Source: Natronomonas pharaonis DSM 2160
GTDB lineage: Archaea > Halobacteriota > Halobacteria > Halobacteriales > Haloarculaceae
Assembly (NCBI RefSeq): GCF_000026045.1
Contig: NC_007426.1
Location: 1,674,001 to 1,738,000 of the forward strand
Reading direction: 5' to 3'
DNA: 64,000 nt
Shown: positions 1 to 9,996 of the stretch, piece by piece
How positions within the stretch are numbered: the first letter of the stretch is position 1
Layout: each line of letters begins with the position of its first letter
Position numbers and translations under genes: made by a program
The notes under the pieces: model-generated
Seen by the model: the letters and a program-made list of their open reading frames with translations, nothing else
The model's database searches: none
Told to the model about the DNA's origin: nothing

Positions 1-1
1 G

Positions 2-163
2 TACCAGGCTTCGGTGCTCGCGCTGTACCAACTTAGTATCGTCTTCGGCATCGCCATGCTTCCGCTCGCGCTCGTGGCGAACCGCGCCGGCATCCAGCTA
101 CCGGTCGACCGGCTGGTCTCGCGGCTCGGCTCGGCCTACGAGCGAAGCTTGCCGGAAGCCTGA
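2..163 (+). CDS. C-terminal end of a membrane protein (partial)
   Basis: An open frame runs in from the left edge and stops with TGA at 161-163, giving 53 visible residues. They contain one hydrophobic stretch (residues 5-25 of the fragment, LALYQLSIVFGIAMLPLALV) followed by a charged tail that ends LPEA, so the protein probably finishes with a membrane helix and a short cytoplasmic tail. The codon usage is GC-rich like the neighbours. The family cannot be identified from this remnant. It is on the same strand as psmB, which has its own TATA-like box just behind this stop. Confidence 0.55.
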   Translation, partial: YQASVLALYQLSIVFGIAMLPLALVANRAGIQLPVDRLVSRLGSAYERSLPEA

Positions 164-172
164 CCGGAAGGA

Positions 173-178
173 TTTATC
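173..178 (+). promoter_or_regulatory. TATA-like box of psmB
   Basis: TTTATC lies 26-31 nt before the psmB ATG, directly after the upstream stop codon. The spacing is that of a haloarchaeal leaderless or very short-leader transcript. Confidence 0.5.
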
Positions 179-203
179 TGCGGTCGGTTTGTAGAAGCGG
201 TCA

Positions 204-923
204 ATGCGTCAACCTGATTCCTCCCTGCCGCGCACCGGACAGGACCACACGCTCTCGCCGTACGAGCCGGAGCTCGGCGAGGTCCCATCGAACGACCTCT
301 CGATGGCCGACCTCGACAACGTCAACAAGACTGGAACGACGACCATCGGTATCTCGACCGCCGAAGGCGTCGTCATCGCGACGGACATGCGCGCCTCGCT
401 GGGCGGCCGCTTCGTCTCGAACAAGAACGTCCAGAAGGTCGAACAGATTCACCCCAGCGCGGCGCTGACGCTTGTTGGGAGCGTCGGCGGCGCACAGTCG
501 TTCATCCGCTCGCTGCGCGCCGAGGTAGACCTCTATGAGGCTCGACGCGGCGAGGACATCTCCATTAACGCCCTGGCGACGCTGGCCGGCAACTTCGCCC
601 GCGGCGGCCCCTTCTTCGCTATCAACCCCATCCTCGGCGGCGTCGACGACGAAGGCCACCACGTCTACTCCATCGACCCCGCCGGCGGCGTCATGAAAGA
701 CGACTACACCGTCACCGGCTCCGGGCTGACTGTCGCCTACGGGACCCTCGAACGGGAGTACGAAGACGACATGACAAACGAGGAGGCAAAGCGCGTCGCC
801 GCCTCGGGCATCAAGGCCGCCGTCGAGCGGGACACCGGCTCCGGTAACGGCGTCTTCCTCGCGACCGTCACCGACGAGGACGTCGAAATCAAGGGCCACA
901 AGGACTTCGACGAAGTCCTATAG
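204..923 (+). CDS. psmB: Proteasome subunit beta
   Basis: This is the catalytic beta subunit of the archaeal 20S proteasome, an N-terminal threonine hydrolase in the inner rings that degrades unfolded or tagged proteins. The 239-residue product carries a 44-residue propeptide. Autocleavage between Gly44 and Thr45 in NKTGTTTIG would expose Thr45 as nucleophile. Asp61 corresponds to Asp17 of the mature enzyme, and Lys78 fits the catalytic lysine (one residue is inserted relative to Thermoplasma). The TGSGLTVAYG and RDTGSGNG segments are typical. ATG 204 is supported by the TATA-like box 26-31 nt upstream. The alpha subunit and PAN ATPases are not in the window, so this gene is expressed apart from its partners. 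Confidence 0.97.
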   Translation: MRQPDSSLPRTGQDHTLSPYEPELGEVPSNDLSMADLDNVNKTGTTTIGISTAEGVVIATDMRASLGGRFVSNKNVQKVEQIHPSAALTLVGSVGGAQSFIRSLRAEVDLYEARRGEDISINALATLAGNFARGGPFFAINPILGGVDDEGHHVYSIDPAGGVMKDDYTVTGSGLTVAYGTLEREYEDDMTNEEAKRVAASGIKAAVERDTGSGNGVFLATVTDEDVEIKGHKDFDEVL

Positions 924-982
924 ACCGGCTCCGCCCCGACGAATCACGCCTTTTAATCGGCGCTTTCTCCTACCGAGTAGTG

Positions 983-2629
983 ATGGAATTCGCCGAGTTC
1001 GCCGCCCGTGCCGCGGAGATAGAGTCCGAACCGGCCGACCTGGAGACGGTCGACCTCGTCGCGACGCTGTGTGCCGACGCCGGCGACGACCTCGGGACGG
1101 TCGCCCGGTTCGTCCAGGGGCGGGTGTTTCCGGCCCACGACAGCACGAAACTCGATATCGGCCCCTCGCTGTGTTACGAGGCACTCGCCAAGGCCGCCGG
1201 CCCGAACGTCGACAGCGACGACATCGAGCGCCGGCTGGCGGAGGTCGGCGAAATCGGGGCCGTCGCCGAATCGCTCGACCTCGGCGGACAGCAGGGACTG
1301 GCCGCGTTCGGGGGTGGCACCGACCGCGAAGCACTGACCGTAAGCGGCGTCGAGGAGACGCTACAGGCACTTGCAGCCGCTGCAGGCGACGGCAGCACTG
1401 ATGCAAAGCGCGACCGGCTGTTTGACCTTTTCAATCGAGCCGAGCCGACCGAGGCGCGGTTCCTTGCCCGGCTGGTGCTCGGCGAGATGCGCGTCGGCGT
1501 TGGCGAGGGAACCGTCAGGGATGCCATCGCGGCCGCATTCGAGGTCCCGGAGCCGGATGTCGAGCGGGCGTTGCAGGTCGCAAACGACTGCGGGCTGGTC
1601 GCCGAGACGGCCCGCGACGACGGTGCCGCCGGGCTCGACGACATCGGGCTGGTCGTCGGCCGGCCGGTCAAGGCGATGTTGGCACAGGCCGGCACCGCCG
1701 TCGAAGCGCTCGATGAATGGGGAACGGCGGCTGTCGAGACGAAGTACGACGGCGCGCGGGTGCAGGTCCACTACGACGGTGACTCGGCGCGACTCTTCTC
1801 CCGAAACCTCGAAGAAGTAACCGAGCCGCTGCCGGAAGTCGTCGAGTTCGTCGAACAGTCGCTGTCGGTGCCGGCCATCCTTGACGGCGAAGTCGTCGCC
1901 GTCGACGACGACGGGACCCCCCGGCCGTTTCAAGAGATACTCCGCCGGTTCCGCCGAAAGCACGACGTTGCTGCCGCCCGGGAAGATGTTTCCGTCGAGC
2001 TGTACGCCTTTGATTGTCTCCACGTAGACGGCGAAGACCTCCTCGATACCCCGCTGTCGGAGCGGCACGACCGACTGGAGTCGCTGCTTGCGGACGGTGT
2101 CTCACCGCTTTCCTACGCCGATGATGCCGACGAGGTTGCCGACATTGAAGCCGATGCGCTCGACGCCGGGCACGAAGGCATCATGCTGAAGAACCCCGAC
2201 TCGACCTATACACCGGGCAGTCGGGGGAAAAACTGGCTCAAGCGGAAGCCGGACGTAGAGACGCTTGATCTGGTTGTCACCGGTGCCGAATGGGGTGAGG
2301 GCCGGCGGGCGAACCTACTCGGCACGTTCGTCGTTTCAGCCCGTGCTGACGACGGCTACGAGCCAGTCGGCAAAGTGGCAACCGGCATTACCGACGAGGA
2401 ACTCGAACGGCTCCACGAGCGGCTCCAACCCCACGTTCGCACCGAGGACGGCACCGATGTCGATATCGAACCGGCTGTCGTCTTCGAGGTCGGCTACGAG
2501 GAGATACAGCAGTCGCCGACCTACGGTTCCGGCTATGCGCTTCGGTTCCCGCGCTTTGTCGGCGTTCGCGAGGACAAATCGCCGTCCGACGCCGACAGCC
2601 TCGAACGCATCGACCGCCTGACATCGTAG
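983..2629 (+). CDS. lig: ATP-dependent DNA ligase
   Basis: This enzyme seals nicks in replication and repair through an enzyme-AMP intermediate. The 548-residue product has the archaeal/eukaryotic type I layout: an N-terminal DNA-binding domain (about 1-220), an adenylation domain with motif I KYDGAR (nucleophile Lys254), LFSRNLEE, LDGEVVAVD and GIMLKNPDSTY, motif V with WLKRKPD, and a C-terminal OB fold ending in FPRFVGVREDKSP. ATG 983 was chosen; a GTG directly before it (980) is in frame and adds one residue. The gene follows psmB by about 60 nt on the same strand. Haloarchaea also commonly have an NAD-dependent ligase, but this one is clearly of the ATP type. Confidence 0.96.
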   Translation: MEFAEFAARAAEIESEPADLETVDLVATLCADAGDDLGTVARFVQGRVFPAHDSTKLDIGPSLCYEALAKAAGPNVDSDDIERRLAEVGEIGAVAESLDLGGQQGLAAFGGGTDREALTVSGVEETLQALAAAAGDGSTDAKRDRLFDLFNRAEPTEARFLARLVLGEMRVGVGEGTVRDAIAAAFEVPEPDVERALQVANDCGLVAETARDDGAAGLDDIGLVVGRPVKAMLAQAGTAVEALDEWGTAAVETKYDGARVQVHYDGDSARLFSRNLEEVTEPLPEVVEFVEQSLSVPAILDGEVVAVDDDGTPRPFQEILRRFRRKHDVAAAREDVSVELYAFDCLHVDGEDLLDTPLSERHDRLESLLADGVSPLSYADDADEVADIEADALDAGHEGIMLKNPDSTYTPGSRGKNWLKRKPDVETLDLVVTGAEWGEGRRANLLGTFVVSARADDGYEPVGKVATGITDEELERLHERLQPHVRTEDGTDVDIEPAVVFEVGYEEIQQSPTYGSGYALRFPRFVGVREDKSPSDADSLERIDRLTS

Positions 2630-2691
2630 CGGCGCGTTGCCGACGCGCCCGACCGCCGGACTTGTTATCGCCGGCCGCCTATCGACGGACA

Positions 2692-3393
2692 ATGGTAGAA
2701 CACGAGGGTGTGACCGTCTCGTGGCTCGGGTACGCAACACTCAGAATCGACGACGGCGAGACCGTTGTGTACGTCGACCCCGGTCGGTACGGCGTTCTTG
2801 ACGGCTACGACGGCGGCGACGGCGATGTCGTCTGTGTCTCCCACGGCCACCACTACGATTCGGCAGCCATCGAGCAGGTTGCGGGCGACGGGGCGACGCT
2901 TGTCTACTTCGAGGGCATCAACACACATCACATCGACCGCGACGTGGCGCGACCGGCGTCGCTTTCGCTTTCGACGCGGACAGTCGACGCCGAGGCGGAC
3001 ATCGCCGTCGGCGATGCCATCATCCGCACGACGGCCGCATACAATGACCCCGACGGCCCACACGTCCGTCCCGCAGGTGAGCCATACCACCCGAAAGGAC
3101 GCGGCTGTGGCTTCCACATCACGCTCGGCGGCGTCTCGGTCTACTGGCCGGGCGATACAGACGTTCTCGAAGGCCACGAGCACCTCGATGTCGACGTGTT
3201 CTGTCCGCCCATCGGCGGCCGGTATACGATGGACCGCCATGAAGCCGCCGACCTCGCCGTCGCGCTTGCCCCCGAAATCGTACTCCCAGTCCATTACGAC
3301 ACGTTCGACGAAATCGAGGCCGATGCGGCCGCGTTCGCCGATGAGCTTGAGAGCCGTGGCGTCGATGTCGTCATCGAGCCGCCGACGTGGTAG
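2692..3393 (+). CDS. Metallo-beta-lactamase-fold hydrolase
   Basis: A 233-residue metal-dependent hydrolase of the UlaG/YtnP-like MBL superfamily; the substrate is unknown. It starts with WLGYATLRIDDGETVVYVDPG, typical of this branch. The metal motif reads SHGHHYD, a variant of HxHxDH, and later ligand candidates lie in YWPGDTD and PVHYDTFDE. ATG 2692 is preferred to an upstream in-frame TTG because the conserved first strand begins directly after it. It follows the ligase by about 60 nt on the same strand and may be cotranscribed. No signal peptide is visible, so it should be cytoplasmic. Confidence 0.85.
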   Translation: MVEHEGVTVSWLGYATLRIDDGETVVYVDPGRYGVLDGYDGGDGDVVCVSHGHHYDSAAIEQVAGDGATLVYFEGINTHHIDRDVARPASLSLSTRTVDAEADIAVGDAIIRTTAAYNDPDGPHVRPAGEPYHPKGRGCGFHITLGGVSVYWPGDTDVLEGHEHLDVDVFCPPIGGRYTMDRHEAADLAVALAPEIVLPVHYDTFDEIEADAAAFADELESRGVDVVIEPPTW

Positions 3394-3440
3394 GTGCTAC
3401 TGAGTTCTGAGAACGTCCAGGTCCGGTAGCCGCCGGTAGT

Positions 3441-4274
3441 TTACAGCACCGACTCGATTGCGGCCTCAAGGTCGGCGACGTGCCACGAGAGCGTGTCTGT
3501 CGGCGGGTCAGCGAGCGTATTATCGTCCGCAAACAGCTCAACGGCGGCCAGCGGTACTGACTCGGCCCACAGTGAGTGACCAACATAAGAGCGGTAATCA
3601 CCGCCGTATGCCGGCGTGTCGTCCGGAAGCCGGGCGTCGGCATCGAGGTCAGGAATCGTTATCGGCTCCGGCTTATCGATAGTATAGGCTGCCGGTGTAT
3701 CCCCACGGGGGACGACCACCCCGTGTGTGCCAGCGGTGCTTGCGACGACGGTTGTCGTATAATCGTCGACGACAGCGAGTGTCGCGGCGTCGGCTGCCGT
3801 TTTCTCGACGAGGTCCTCAAGATGGCCGCGGAAATCCGCCCGCGCGACTTCGAAGTCGGCCGCATCGACGAGTTGGAGCCGGCGTCGTTCGTCCTCAAAG
3901 ACTGGGTAAGGGCGGTGGTACCGTTGTCTGACAGCGGTTCGGGCGGCGTCAACAACTGCCATCGGCGATTGTGTCGCTGGATGAATTTCACAGACTGGCG
4001 GCGAACGACCGTCCGGGACGGCCCACGGGTCCCCGTAGAGGAGACAGGCCGCGTCGGGCCAGGCTTCGCGGACAGCGTGGAGAACGCCAGGGCCGTCACC
4101 GTCAGTAAACGACGGAGCGGCGACAGCGGCGTCGACGCGGCGGTCGGTTTCTGAGAGCGTATCGATTCGCTCCTGAGCGTTCGATTCGGTCGCCGCCGTC
4201 TCCAGTTCGACCGCCGCCGCCGACTGCGGGCGCCTATCCGGCGGCGTTGCCCAGAGGACGCGTGGCCGAGTCAT
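3441..4274 (-). CDS. Receiver-like/GAF-like domain protein, probable signalling
   Basis: A 277-residue acidic protein without membrane segments. Residues 1-110 look like a degenerate response-regulator-type sandwich (VLWATPP start, DAACLLYGDPWAV near 80) with no obvious phosphoacceptor pocket. Residues 130-270 have the pattern of a GAF sensor domain (LVEKTAADAATLAVVDDYTTTVVAS, then SYVGHSLWAESVPLAAVELF). No kinase or output domain is present, so it may be a stand-alone sensor or scaffold. It converges with the MBL gene and lies downstream of top6A on the same strand, about 65 nt away. The function is unknown; the domain calls are by eye. Confidence 0.6.
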   Translation of the reverse strand: MTRPRVLWATPPDRRPQSAAAVELETAATESNAQERIDTLSETDRRVDAAVAAPSFTDGDGPGVLHAVREAWPDAACLLYGDPWAVPDGRSPPVCEIHPATQSPMAVVDAARTAVRQRYHRPYPVFEDERRRLQLVDAADFEVARADFRGHLEDLVEKTAADAATLAVVDDYTTTVVASTAGTHGVVVPRGDTPAAYTIDKPEPITIPDLDADARLPDDTPAYGGDYRSYVGHSLWAESVPLAAVELFADDNTLADPPTDTLSWHVADLEAAIESVL

Positions 4275-4338
4275 TGGTGTAGTGTGGTCGATACCTGTAT
4301 ATCAATCGACGCTACATTTCGGCTACTGAGCCGACAGG

Positions 4339-5445
4339 CTACAGGACGCCCATCTCACCGAGCCGCTCGGGGAGATACGTTTCGGTGACGAAATCCAGCC
4401 CGCGGGAGGCCAGCGCCTGCTGTTCGGCCTTTTTGCCGATGTCGAGTTGGAGCTCAATCTGTTCCCGCCAGTAGTCGTCCTGGAACCGAGGGTCGTCCAG
4501 TTCGCTTTCGAGCGCGTTGATGTCCGAATCGCTCAACGGGTCCGTCGGCAGGTCGTACTCGACGATATCCGCCGGCTGGATGCCGATGTATTCGGCCTCG
4601 GGCGTCGCCAGATATTCTGAGAGATGGGCGGACTTGATGGAACCGTAGGCCACCGAGGCGTAGATGCGGTACGACCACGGGTCGCCGTCACAGAAGACGA
4701 CCACCGGCAGGTCAAGGTCGTCGTGGAGCCGCTTCGTGATGCGCCGGGTCGCCCGTGCTGGCTGGCCCTTGAGGTGGACGATGATGACGTTGTGCTCCTC
4801 GTCGAAGCCGTTCTCGACGAGCCGGTCGCGCATCCCGCCGGTCTCGACACAGAGCACGAAGTCGGCGTCGTTATCGAGGAACTCGATGGTATCGGGGTTG
4901 TTCGGAATCTGGTAGCCCCCCTCACCGACATCTTTCTGGCAGTGAATCTCCCGTTCACCACGGCGGGTTTGTTCGCGAAGGTAGAGCGGCCCCATGATTG
5001 TGGCTCCGGACTCCTCCGGTCGCATGTGGAAGTCCTCGCGCGTGACCTTGCTGACGATTTCGAGGTCCTCGACGAGCTGGTTGGACTCGTCTTGGTCGTT
5101 GAACTGTGCGCGTTCTTCGTCCCACGACTCCGAGAGGTAGTAGAGTTCACGCAGCGTCGACGACCGGCCCTGTTCGAGCTGGTCGGCGAGGAACTCGATG
5201 GTGTATATCGCTTTCAAGAGCTTCTGGGCACCGCGGACACTGTTTGCCGACCGCGTCGATGTCCGGTCGCCGTAGACCCACACGTCCTTGTCCTCGTCGA
5301 AGACGATGTTGCTTTTCGTCCGGGTGGGGATCTCCATCGTCGGGACCTCCCCCTCGGCGAACTGGTCGTAGAAGTCGCTCGCGAGCTCGATGAGCCGCTC
5401 GCGGGCGATTTCGTCCTCCGTGTCTGTGTCTGATTCGCTGCTCAT
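4339..5445 (-). CDS. top6A: DNA topoisomerase VI subunit A (Spo11-like)
   Basis: This is the DNA-cleaving subunit of topoisomerase VI, a type IIB enzyme that relaxes and decatenates DNA in an A2B2 complex with Top6B. The 368-residue product has the winged-helix CAP domain with LRELYYLSE; the second tyrosine (Tyr103) matches the catalytic tyrosine of Methanocaldococcus Top6A and of Spo11. The Toprim domain follows with its acidic metal cluster ([14 protein letters not shown]). The length is usual for the family. Its start lies one nucleotide after the top6B stop, so the two form a tight operon transcribed leftwards as top6B then top6A. Confidence 0.97.
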   Translation of the reverse strand: MSSESDTDTEDEIARERLIELASDFYDQFAEGEVPTMEIPTRTKSNIVFDEDKDVWVYGDRTSTRSANSVRGAQKLLKAIYTIEFLADQLEQGRSSTLRELYYLSESWDEERAQFNDQDESNQLVEDLEIVSKVTREDFHMRPEESGATIMGPLYLREQTRRGEREIHCQKDVGEGGYQIPNNPDTIEFLDNDADFVLCVETGGMRDRLVENGFDEEHNVIIVHLKGQPARATRRITKRLHDDLDLPVVVFCDGDPWSYRIYASVAYGSIKSAHLSEYLATPEAEYIGIQPADIVEYDLPTDPLSDSDINALESELDDPRFQDDYWREQIELQLDIGKKAEQQALASRGLDFVTETYLPERLGEMGVL

Positions 5446-5446
5446 A

Positions 5447-7843
5447 TTAGGCGTCTACCGTGAGTTTCTCCGCTTCGATTCCTTCGACCGAGATGTCGAA
5501 CTCCGCATCACCGTCGACCTCGTATTCGAGCGTCGCCGTCTCGCCGCCGCCGACCGTCGGCGACCACTTCAGGAACCACTCGCCGTCCATCTCGACGACG
5601 GTCGCCGATTCCGCGCCGTCAGGCTCCTGTGAGACGATGTCGGTGACCTCCGGCCCGACGTTCGTGTCCCCGTAGTTGTGGACCGAGAGCTGCACCGTCG
5701 ACTCCTCGACGGTCCGTTCGACGAGGACGTTGTTCATGATGCGGGCCAGCGAGTCCTCGACATCGAGCGGCTCGCGGTCGGTTACTTCCGAGAGCTTCGC
5801 GGCCATGTCCGGGAGGATATCTGCGATGACGTCCTGCTTTCGGCGTCGTTTCTCCAGAGAGCGCTGCTTTTTGAGATGCGACTGGAGGTCACGACCGGCT
5901 TGCTGGAGTGCCAAGCGGAGTTCGTCTTCGATTTCAGGGATGTTCGCGACGGCGTCCTTTGACTCGCTTGTGAAGGGGACACTCGTCGAGGCCACATGCA
6001 CCATGATGACGGCGGGGCCACTCGGCATCCCGCTGCCGCCGGGCTGGTCGAGGCCGTAGTTGCGCCAGTTGACGCCCTTGAGCACGTCGACGGTCGCACA
6101 CGCGCCGCGCTGGTAGACGAGCGGCACGCGATTGGCAAACCGGAGCGTCTCGACGCTGCCGTCGACCGCGATGTCGCCGCCATGAGCGATACCGACCTCA
6201 ACGACAAATGGGTCGCCACCGTGGACTGACGCGTCCCGCGTGACCGAGGTGTAGAACTCGGCGTCGTATTCCTTTTTGAGCCCCGCTTTGACGAGGTCTT
6301 CGGAAATCGGGGCCAGACAATCGGTGGGGGGCGAGAGGATGTCAGTCGACCGCATCGCCTCAAGCAATCGGGCGGCCGCGTCACGGTTGTCGGCGACCTC
6401 CGTGACGGTCGGCGGCTCGTCGGGGACGGTCACGGCCCGCTCCCAGACCGCCTCGACGACGTTCTCCCGAGCCGTTTCGCCGAAGGTCGCATCGTCGTAC
6501 TCCTCGGTCGCATCGGCCGCACGGTCGACGAACTCCCGGAGCGTCGAGCGGCGGAAGCGATTGCGGGCGTCTTCTTGGTCTGTGAACTTCTCGGCGAGCC
6601 GTCGGGATAATCCTTCGACGGCCGCATCGTCCTTTCGGGTCGTCGTTGCTCCGTCGACGAGCGCATAACAGTCCGCACTCACGTCGTCGGTAACGGATTT
6701 CCACGCCGCTTCGACGGCGTTTTCCCGAACGGTTTCGCCGAACGTCTCGTCGTGTTCGGCTTCGATGTCGTCAGCGACCGACGCGACGACAGCCGAAAGC
6801 TCCGCGTGAGAGAGGGCCGCCATATCGGTGACCTCGTCGGCGACAGCCCGAGCGAACGCCGCCGTCGCCTCGGCGCTCTTGTTGGCGACTGCGTCCGAGA
6901 CTGCAGTCTCGATGTCTACGTCCTCGTGGGGCTGTGGCGGCGACCACGCCATCTCGCGACCGAAGTGGCGGTCGCGGAAGCTGTCGATAACTCCGTCTGC
7001 GGTCTTGTTCCCAACGCGGGTGAACTCGGCCTGCAGGAACCCCGAAAGCGAGTAGGAGTCGGTCGCATCGAGCATCTTCAGGAGCGTCCCGAGTTCGACG
7101 CCGTGGGGGTGGGGGCGTATCTCTTCGGTTTCCGGCGGAAGTTCCTCGGTCGCCCGTTCTGATTTAAATGAATCCTCGGGTTCGTGGAACTCGACGCGCG
7201 CGTGCGGGTTGACGACCGCGGTATATTTGATGTAGTCGTGGAGCTGTTTGCGGGCCCGCATGTTCCCCTCCATCTCGAGTTCGATGCGGGTCCCGTGTGG
7301 CCGCTCCCACGTTGCCTCGCGCTCGTGGTCGATTTCGGGCTCGTTGGTGTCGGTATCGATGGTCAACTCGAAATACTGGGCGCTGCTGTGGCTGTCGGTC
7401 TTCGACGTAATCTTGGCCGGCTTGCCGGAGGTAAGCTGTGAGTAAAGCACCGCCGCGGAGATACCGATGCCCTGCTGGCCGCGGGTCTGTTCGCGGGCGT
7501 GGAAGCGCGACCCGTAGAGCAGTTTGCCGAACACCTTCGGAATCTGCTCTTTCGTGATGCCGGGACCGTTGTCTTCGACGGTGAGCCGGTAATAATCCCC
7601 CCGGTCTTCGATTTCGACGTAGATATCGGGCAGGATGCCGGCTTCTTCGGCGGCGTCGAGCGCGTTGTCGACGGCCTCCTTGACGGCCGTCACGAGCGCC
7701 TTCGCGTCGCTGTCGAAGCCGAGCATCTGCTTGTTCTTTTCGAAGAACTCGGCGATGGAGATGGACTGTTGGCTCTCGGCGAGCTCCTCAGCAATGGGCT
7801 CGCCGCCGCCACCGTCCCCGAGTTGCGACTGATACGAGGTCAT
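5447..7843 (-). CDS. top6B: DNA topoisomerase VI subunit B
   Basis: This is the ATPase subunit of topoisomerase VI. The 798-residue protein begins with a GHKL ATP-binding fold: EAVDNALDA (about 56-64), VEDNGPGI (89-96) and the lid [13 protein letters not shown] (121-133). A helix-two-turn-helix region is near 252-280, and the transducer restarts near 500 with [15 protein letters not shown]. Between them is an insertion of about 210 residues containing two related 21-residue segments (364-384 and 450-470). The C-terminal 120 residues resemble the Ig-like domain of some archaeal Top6B proteins. The product is much longer than the roughly 530-residue crenarchaeal form. It is first in the operon with top6A. 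Confidence 0.97.
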   Translation of the reverse strand: MTSYQSQLGDGGGGEPIAEELAESQQSISIAEFFEKNKQMLGFDSDAKALVTAVKEAVDNALDAAEEAGILPDIYVEIEDRGDYYRLTVEDNGPGITKEQIPKVFGKLLYGSRFHAREQTRGQQGIGISAAVLYSQLTSGKPAKITSKTDSHSSAQYFELTIDTDTNEPEIDHEREATWERPHGTRIELEMEGNMRARKQLHDYIKYTAVVNPHARVEFHEPEDSFKSERATEELPPETEEIRPHPHGVELGTLLKMLDATDSYSLSGFLQAEFTRVGNKTADGVIDSFRDRHFGREMAWSPPQPHEDVDIETAVSDAVANKSAEATAAFARAVADEVTDMAALSHAELSAVVASVADDIEAEHDETFGETVRENAVEAAWKSVTDDVSADCYALVDGATTTRKDDAAVEGLSRRLAEKFTDQEDARNRFRRSTLREFVDRAADATEEYDDATFGETARENVVEAVWERAVTVPDEPPTVTEVADNRDAAARLLEAMRSTDILSPPTDCLAPISEDLVKAGLKKEYDAEFYTSVTRDASVHGGDPFVVEVGIAHGGDIAVDGSVETLRFANRVPLVYQRGACATVDVLKGVNWRNYGLDQPGGSGMPSGPAVIMVHVASTSVPFTSESKDAVANIPEIEDELRLALQQAGRDLQSHLKKQRSLEKRRRKQDVIADILPDMAAKLSEVTDREPLDVEDSLARIMNNVLVERTVEESTVQLSVHNYGDTNVGPEVTDIVSQEPDGAESATVVEMDGEWFLKWSPTVGGGETATLEYEVDGDAEFDISVEGIEAEKLTVDA

Positions 7844-7963
7844 TCAGGCTGTGCTAAACCCCCCGGGACGTAAAACACCGTCGGGACCGTGGTGAAAGTG
7901 AAGCTTGCAGACCCCACCGCCAAGTGCCGGGCCTTATGTGGCATGCCGCCGAAGGCCGTTCCG

Positions 7964-8926
7964 ATGCCCTCCAGACGCCGACTCCTCCGAAACGCGGCGG
8001 CGCTCACGCTCGGCGGCCTCGTCGCGAGCGCACCCGCGACAGCACAGTCCCCCGACTCACCCTCGGAATATCCGCGGTACGATGCGGGTGCTGTCGCCGA
8101 CACCGAGACGGTCGTGGCGGCGACATGCGACCCTGCCGTCGTCTCCGAGACTCCGTTGCCGGCCGCCGTTCGTAATCGGCTGGCTGCGCTCCGCCGGCGC
8201 CATGATGCGTTCGCACTGTCCGATACCCGGCGATTGACCGGCAGCGTCGCCGTCGACGGCACGGCGGTCGAGGGATGTGTCACCCTCGCTGGAGCCTTCG
8301 ACGCCGACGCGGCCGACGCAGAACTCCGGGCTGACGACACGCTCCGTCGACACCCCGACGAAGGCGGCCTCCATCGGTTCGATGCGCCCGACGTGTCCGT
8401 CTCGTTGGCCTTCGATGACCAACTGCTCCGTGTCGGGTATGCGCCCGACCTCGGCCGAGCAACCGACCATCTCGAAGCGGCCATCAGTGGTAGCGAGTCA
8501 GCTACAAACGATGCACACGGTGCCTTACCGGCACTGCTTGGTGGAGACGCAGCCGTCTACGCCCGACTCGGTGACCGAGAGCGGCAGCGAGCAATCGATG
8601 CGCTCGGCGACAAAGCGCCCGACGAACTCGGAGCGGTTCTGTCCCGTGCCAAAGCGGTCGGGCTGTCCCTGCAAGCAGTTCCCGAGCAGAGTCGCATTCG
8701 GTATGGGGCGGCCGGAGCACGACTCGATACAGACACCGTCCGGCGCCTTGCAGCCGACGCTCAACAACGAGAAGGCGCGCTTTCTGACGTACGACTGCAC
8801 CGACAGGGACGAACAATCATCGCTGATGCGGGCGTCGAGACGGCGGTCGCTTGGAACGCCCACGCCCGCCTCGTCGGACGGGAATCCGATGCGGAAGCGC
8901 GCGGGCTAACGATGTCCGACCAGTAA
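7964..8926 (+). CDS. Hypothetical protein with Tat-type signal peptide
   Basis: A haloarchaeal protein of unknown function, 320 residues from ATG 7964. The N-terminus MPSRRRLLRNAAALTLGGLV has twin arginines before a hydrophobic stretch and an Ala-rich cleavage region (APATAQ), so export by the Tat system is likely. The mature part is acidic and has no metal or catalytic motif that I recognise; VSLAFDDQLLRVGYAPD near the middle suggests a beta-rich core. In-frame upstream starts exist (7943 and further up), but 7964 places the twin arginines at residues 4-6, as in typical Tat signals. It is divergent from top6B. Confidence 0.65.
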   Translation: MPSRRRLLRNAAALTLGGLVASAPATAQSPDSPSEYPRYDAGAVADTETVVAATCDPAVVSETPLPAAVRNRLAALRRRHDAFALSDTRRLTGSVAVDGTAVEGCVTLAGAFDADAADAELRADDTLRRHPDEGGLHRFDAPDVSVSLAFDDQLLRVGYAPDLGRATDHLEAAISGSESATNDAHGALPALLGGDAAVYARLGDRERQRAIDALGDKAPDELGAVLSRAKAVGLSLQAVPEQSRIRYGAAGARLDTDTVRRLAADAQQREGALSDVRLHRQGRTIIADAGVETAVAWNAHARLVGRESDAEARGLTMSDQ

Positions 8927-8973
8927 ATCCCGTCTACAAAAAGTGGGTTATTTTGAAAATTAGACTCGAACAG

Positions 8974-9996
8974 CTACGGCTGAATCGGCTCTACGTCGAC
9001 ATCATCATCAGGGTCACCAGGTGGTGCGGGGCCGGGTTCGGGCTCGTCATCGTCATCGAGGTCCATCGTCACGGGGCCGCCGGTGACGAGGTAGTCGGCG
9101 ACGTTGCCGACGAGCACGTTGTTGTCCGCTCGCTTGGCGTTTTCGGGCGACATGAAGCTCGAATCGCCGACAAGGGCGACATCGCCGCTGGTCGCAGCGA
9201 CCGTGTAGCTGCCGGTCTCGCGGGTCGTCGAAATCTGTGCGCTATCGCTCGTCTCGAAGGTGCCGCTGCCGTCCGAAGCCCCAACGGGGGCGGCACCGCG
9301 GAAGACGGCCCGGTCGACGCCGTCGGTAAGCGGCGAGCCATCGGCCGGCTCAACGAAGACGCTCAGGTAGTTGTGGTCGTTTTCGGCCATGTCATAGACG
9401 TAGCCGAAGTCAGCATACAGGCCGAACGAGGAGCCGACGTCGGTGGCCGGACCCGCGCTGCCGGGGTTGGCGGTAAGGACGACACGGCCGCCGGAGTCGG
9501 CGAACTCCTCGACGGCGTCGGTTTCCTCGCCGGAGAGCATTCCGACACCGGTCGAAATGAAGCCGTCCGCCTCGGCGAGTGTCTCGTCGAGCGGGCCGTC
9601 TTCAAACTCGTCTTGGTAGAAGACGACCTCGTGGCCGTTCTCGGCGAGCGTCGACGCTAGCGGACTGATATCGCGCTCGGCACCGCCGATGCTGCCGACA
9701 GACGCTTCATCAAGGTCGGTGTCGTCTTCGATTGGCATGGCGATGCCACCACCGGCCGGGACGCTCGGCGGCACGTGGACGACAACGGTGTTTTCCGCCT
9801 CGAAGCTATCCATCGCGATTTCGCCACCGGTCTCAGCGCCCTCCGGGGCGACTGCATCGAGGTTCCAGTGGTCCTCTTCGACCTCTGGCTGTTCGCCGAC
9901 CATATCAAGGCCGATGCTACCGACGACTACAGCGCCGACAGTAACTGCGAAGACGAGCACGAAAACCCCGACGAGCGAGCGACTATCGGAGCTCAT
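8974..9996 (-). CDS. Membrane-anchored DUF4350-like protein
   Basis: A 340-residue protein with one N-terminal membrane helix (about 8-30) and a long acidic exported domain. The segment ISPLASTLAENGHEVVFY followed by DGFISTGVGMLSGEETDAV and GGRVVLTANPGS resembles the DUF4350/GldG-like fold, in which a Rossmann-like domain ends in a Gly-Gly-Arg strand. The C-terminus is an Asp/Pro-rich low-complexity tail. Its ATG overlaps the stop of the upstream SppA-like gene by 4 nt (ATGA), so the two are translationally coupled. The biochemical role is unknown; acting with the protease on membrane or exported proteins is only inferred from this coupling. Confidence 0.7.
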   Translation of the reverse strand: MSSDSRSLVGVFVLVFAVTVGAVVVGSIGLDMVGEQPEVEEDHWNLDAVAPEGAETGGEIAMDSFEAENTVVVHVPPSVPAGGGIAMPIEDDTDLDEASVGSIGGAERDISPLASTLAENGHEVVFYQDEFEDGPLDETLAEADGFISTGVGMLSGEETDAVEEFADSGGRVVLTANPGSAGPATDVGSSFGLYADFGYVYDMAENDHNYLSVFVEPADGSPLTDGVDRAVFRGAAPVGASDGSGTFETSDSAQISTTRETGSYTVAATSGDVALVGDSSFMSPENAKRADNNVLVGNVADYLVTGGPVTMDLDDDDEPEPGPAPPGDPDDDVDVEPIQP

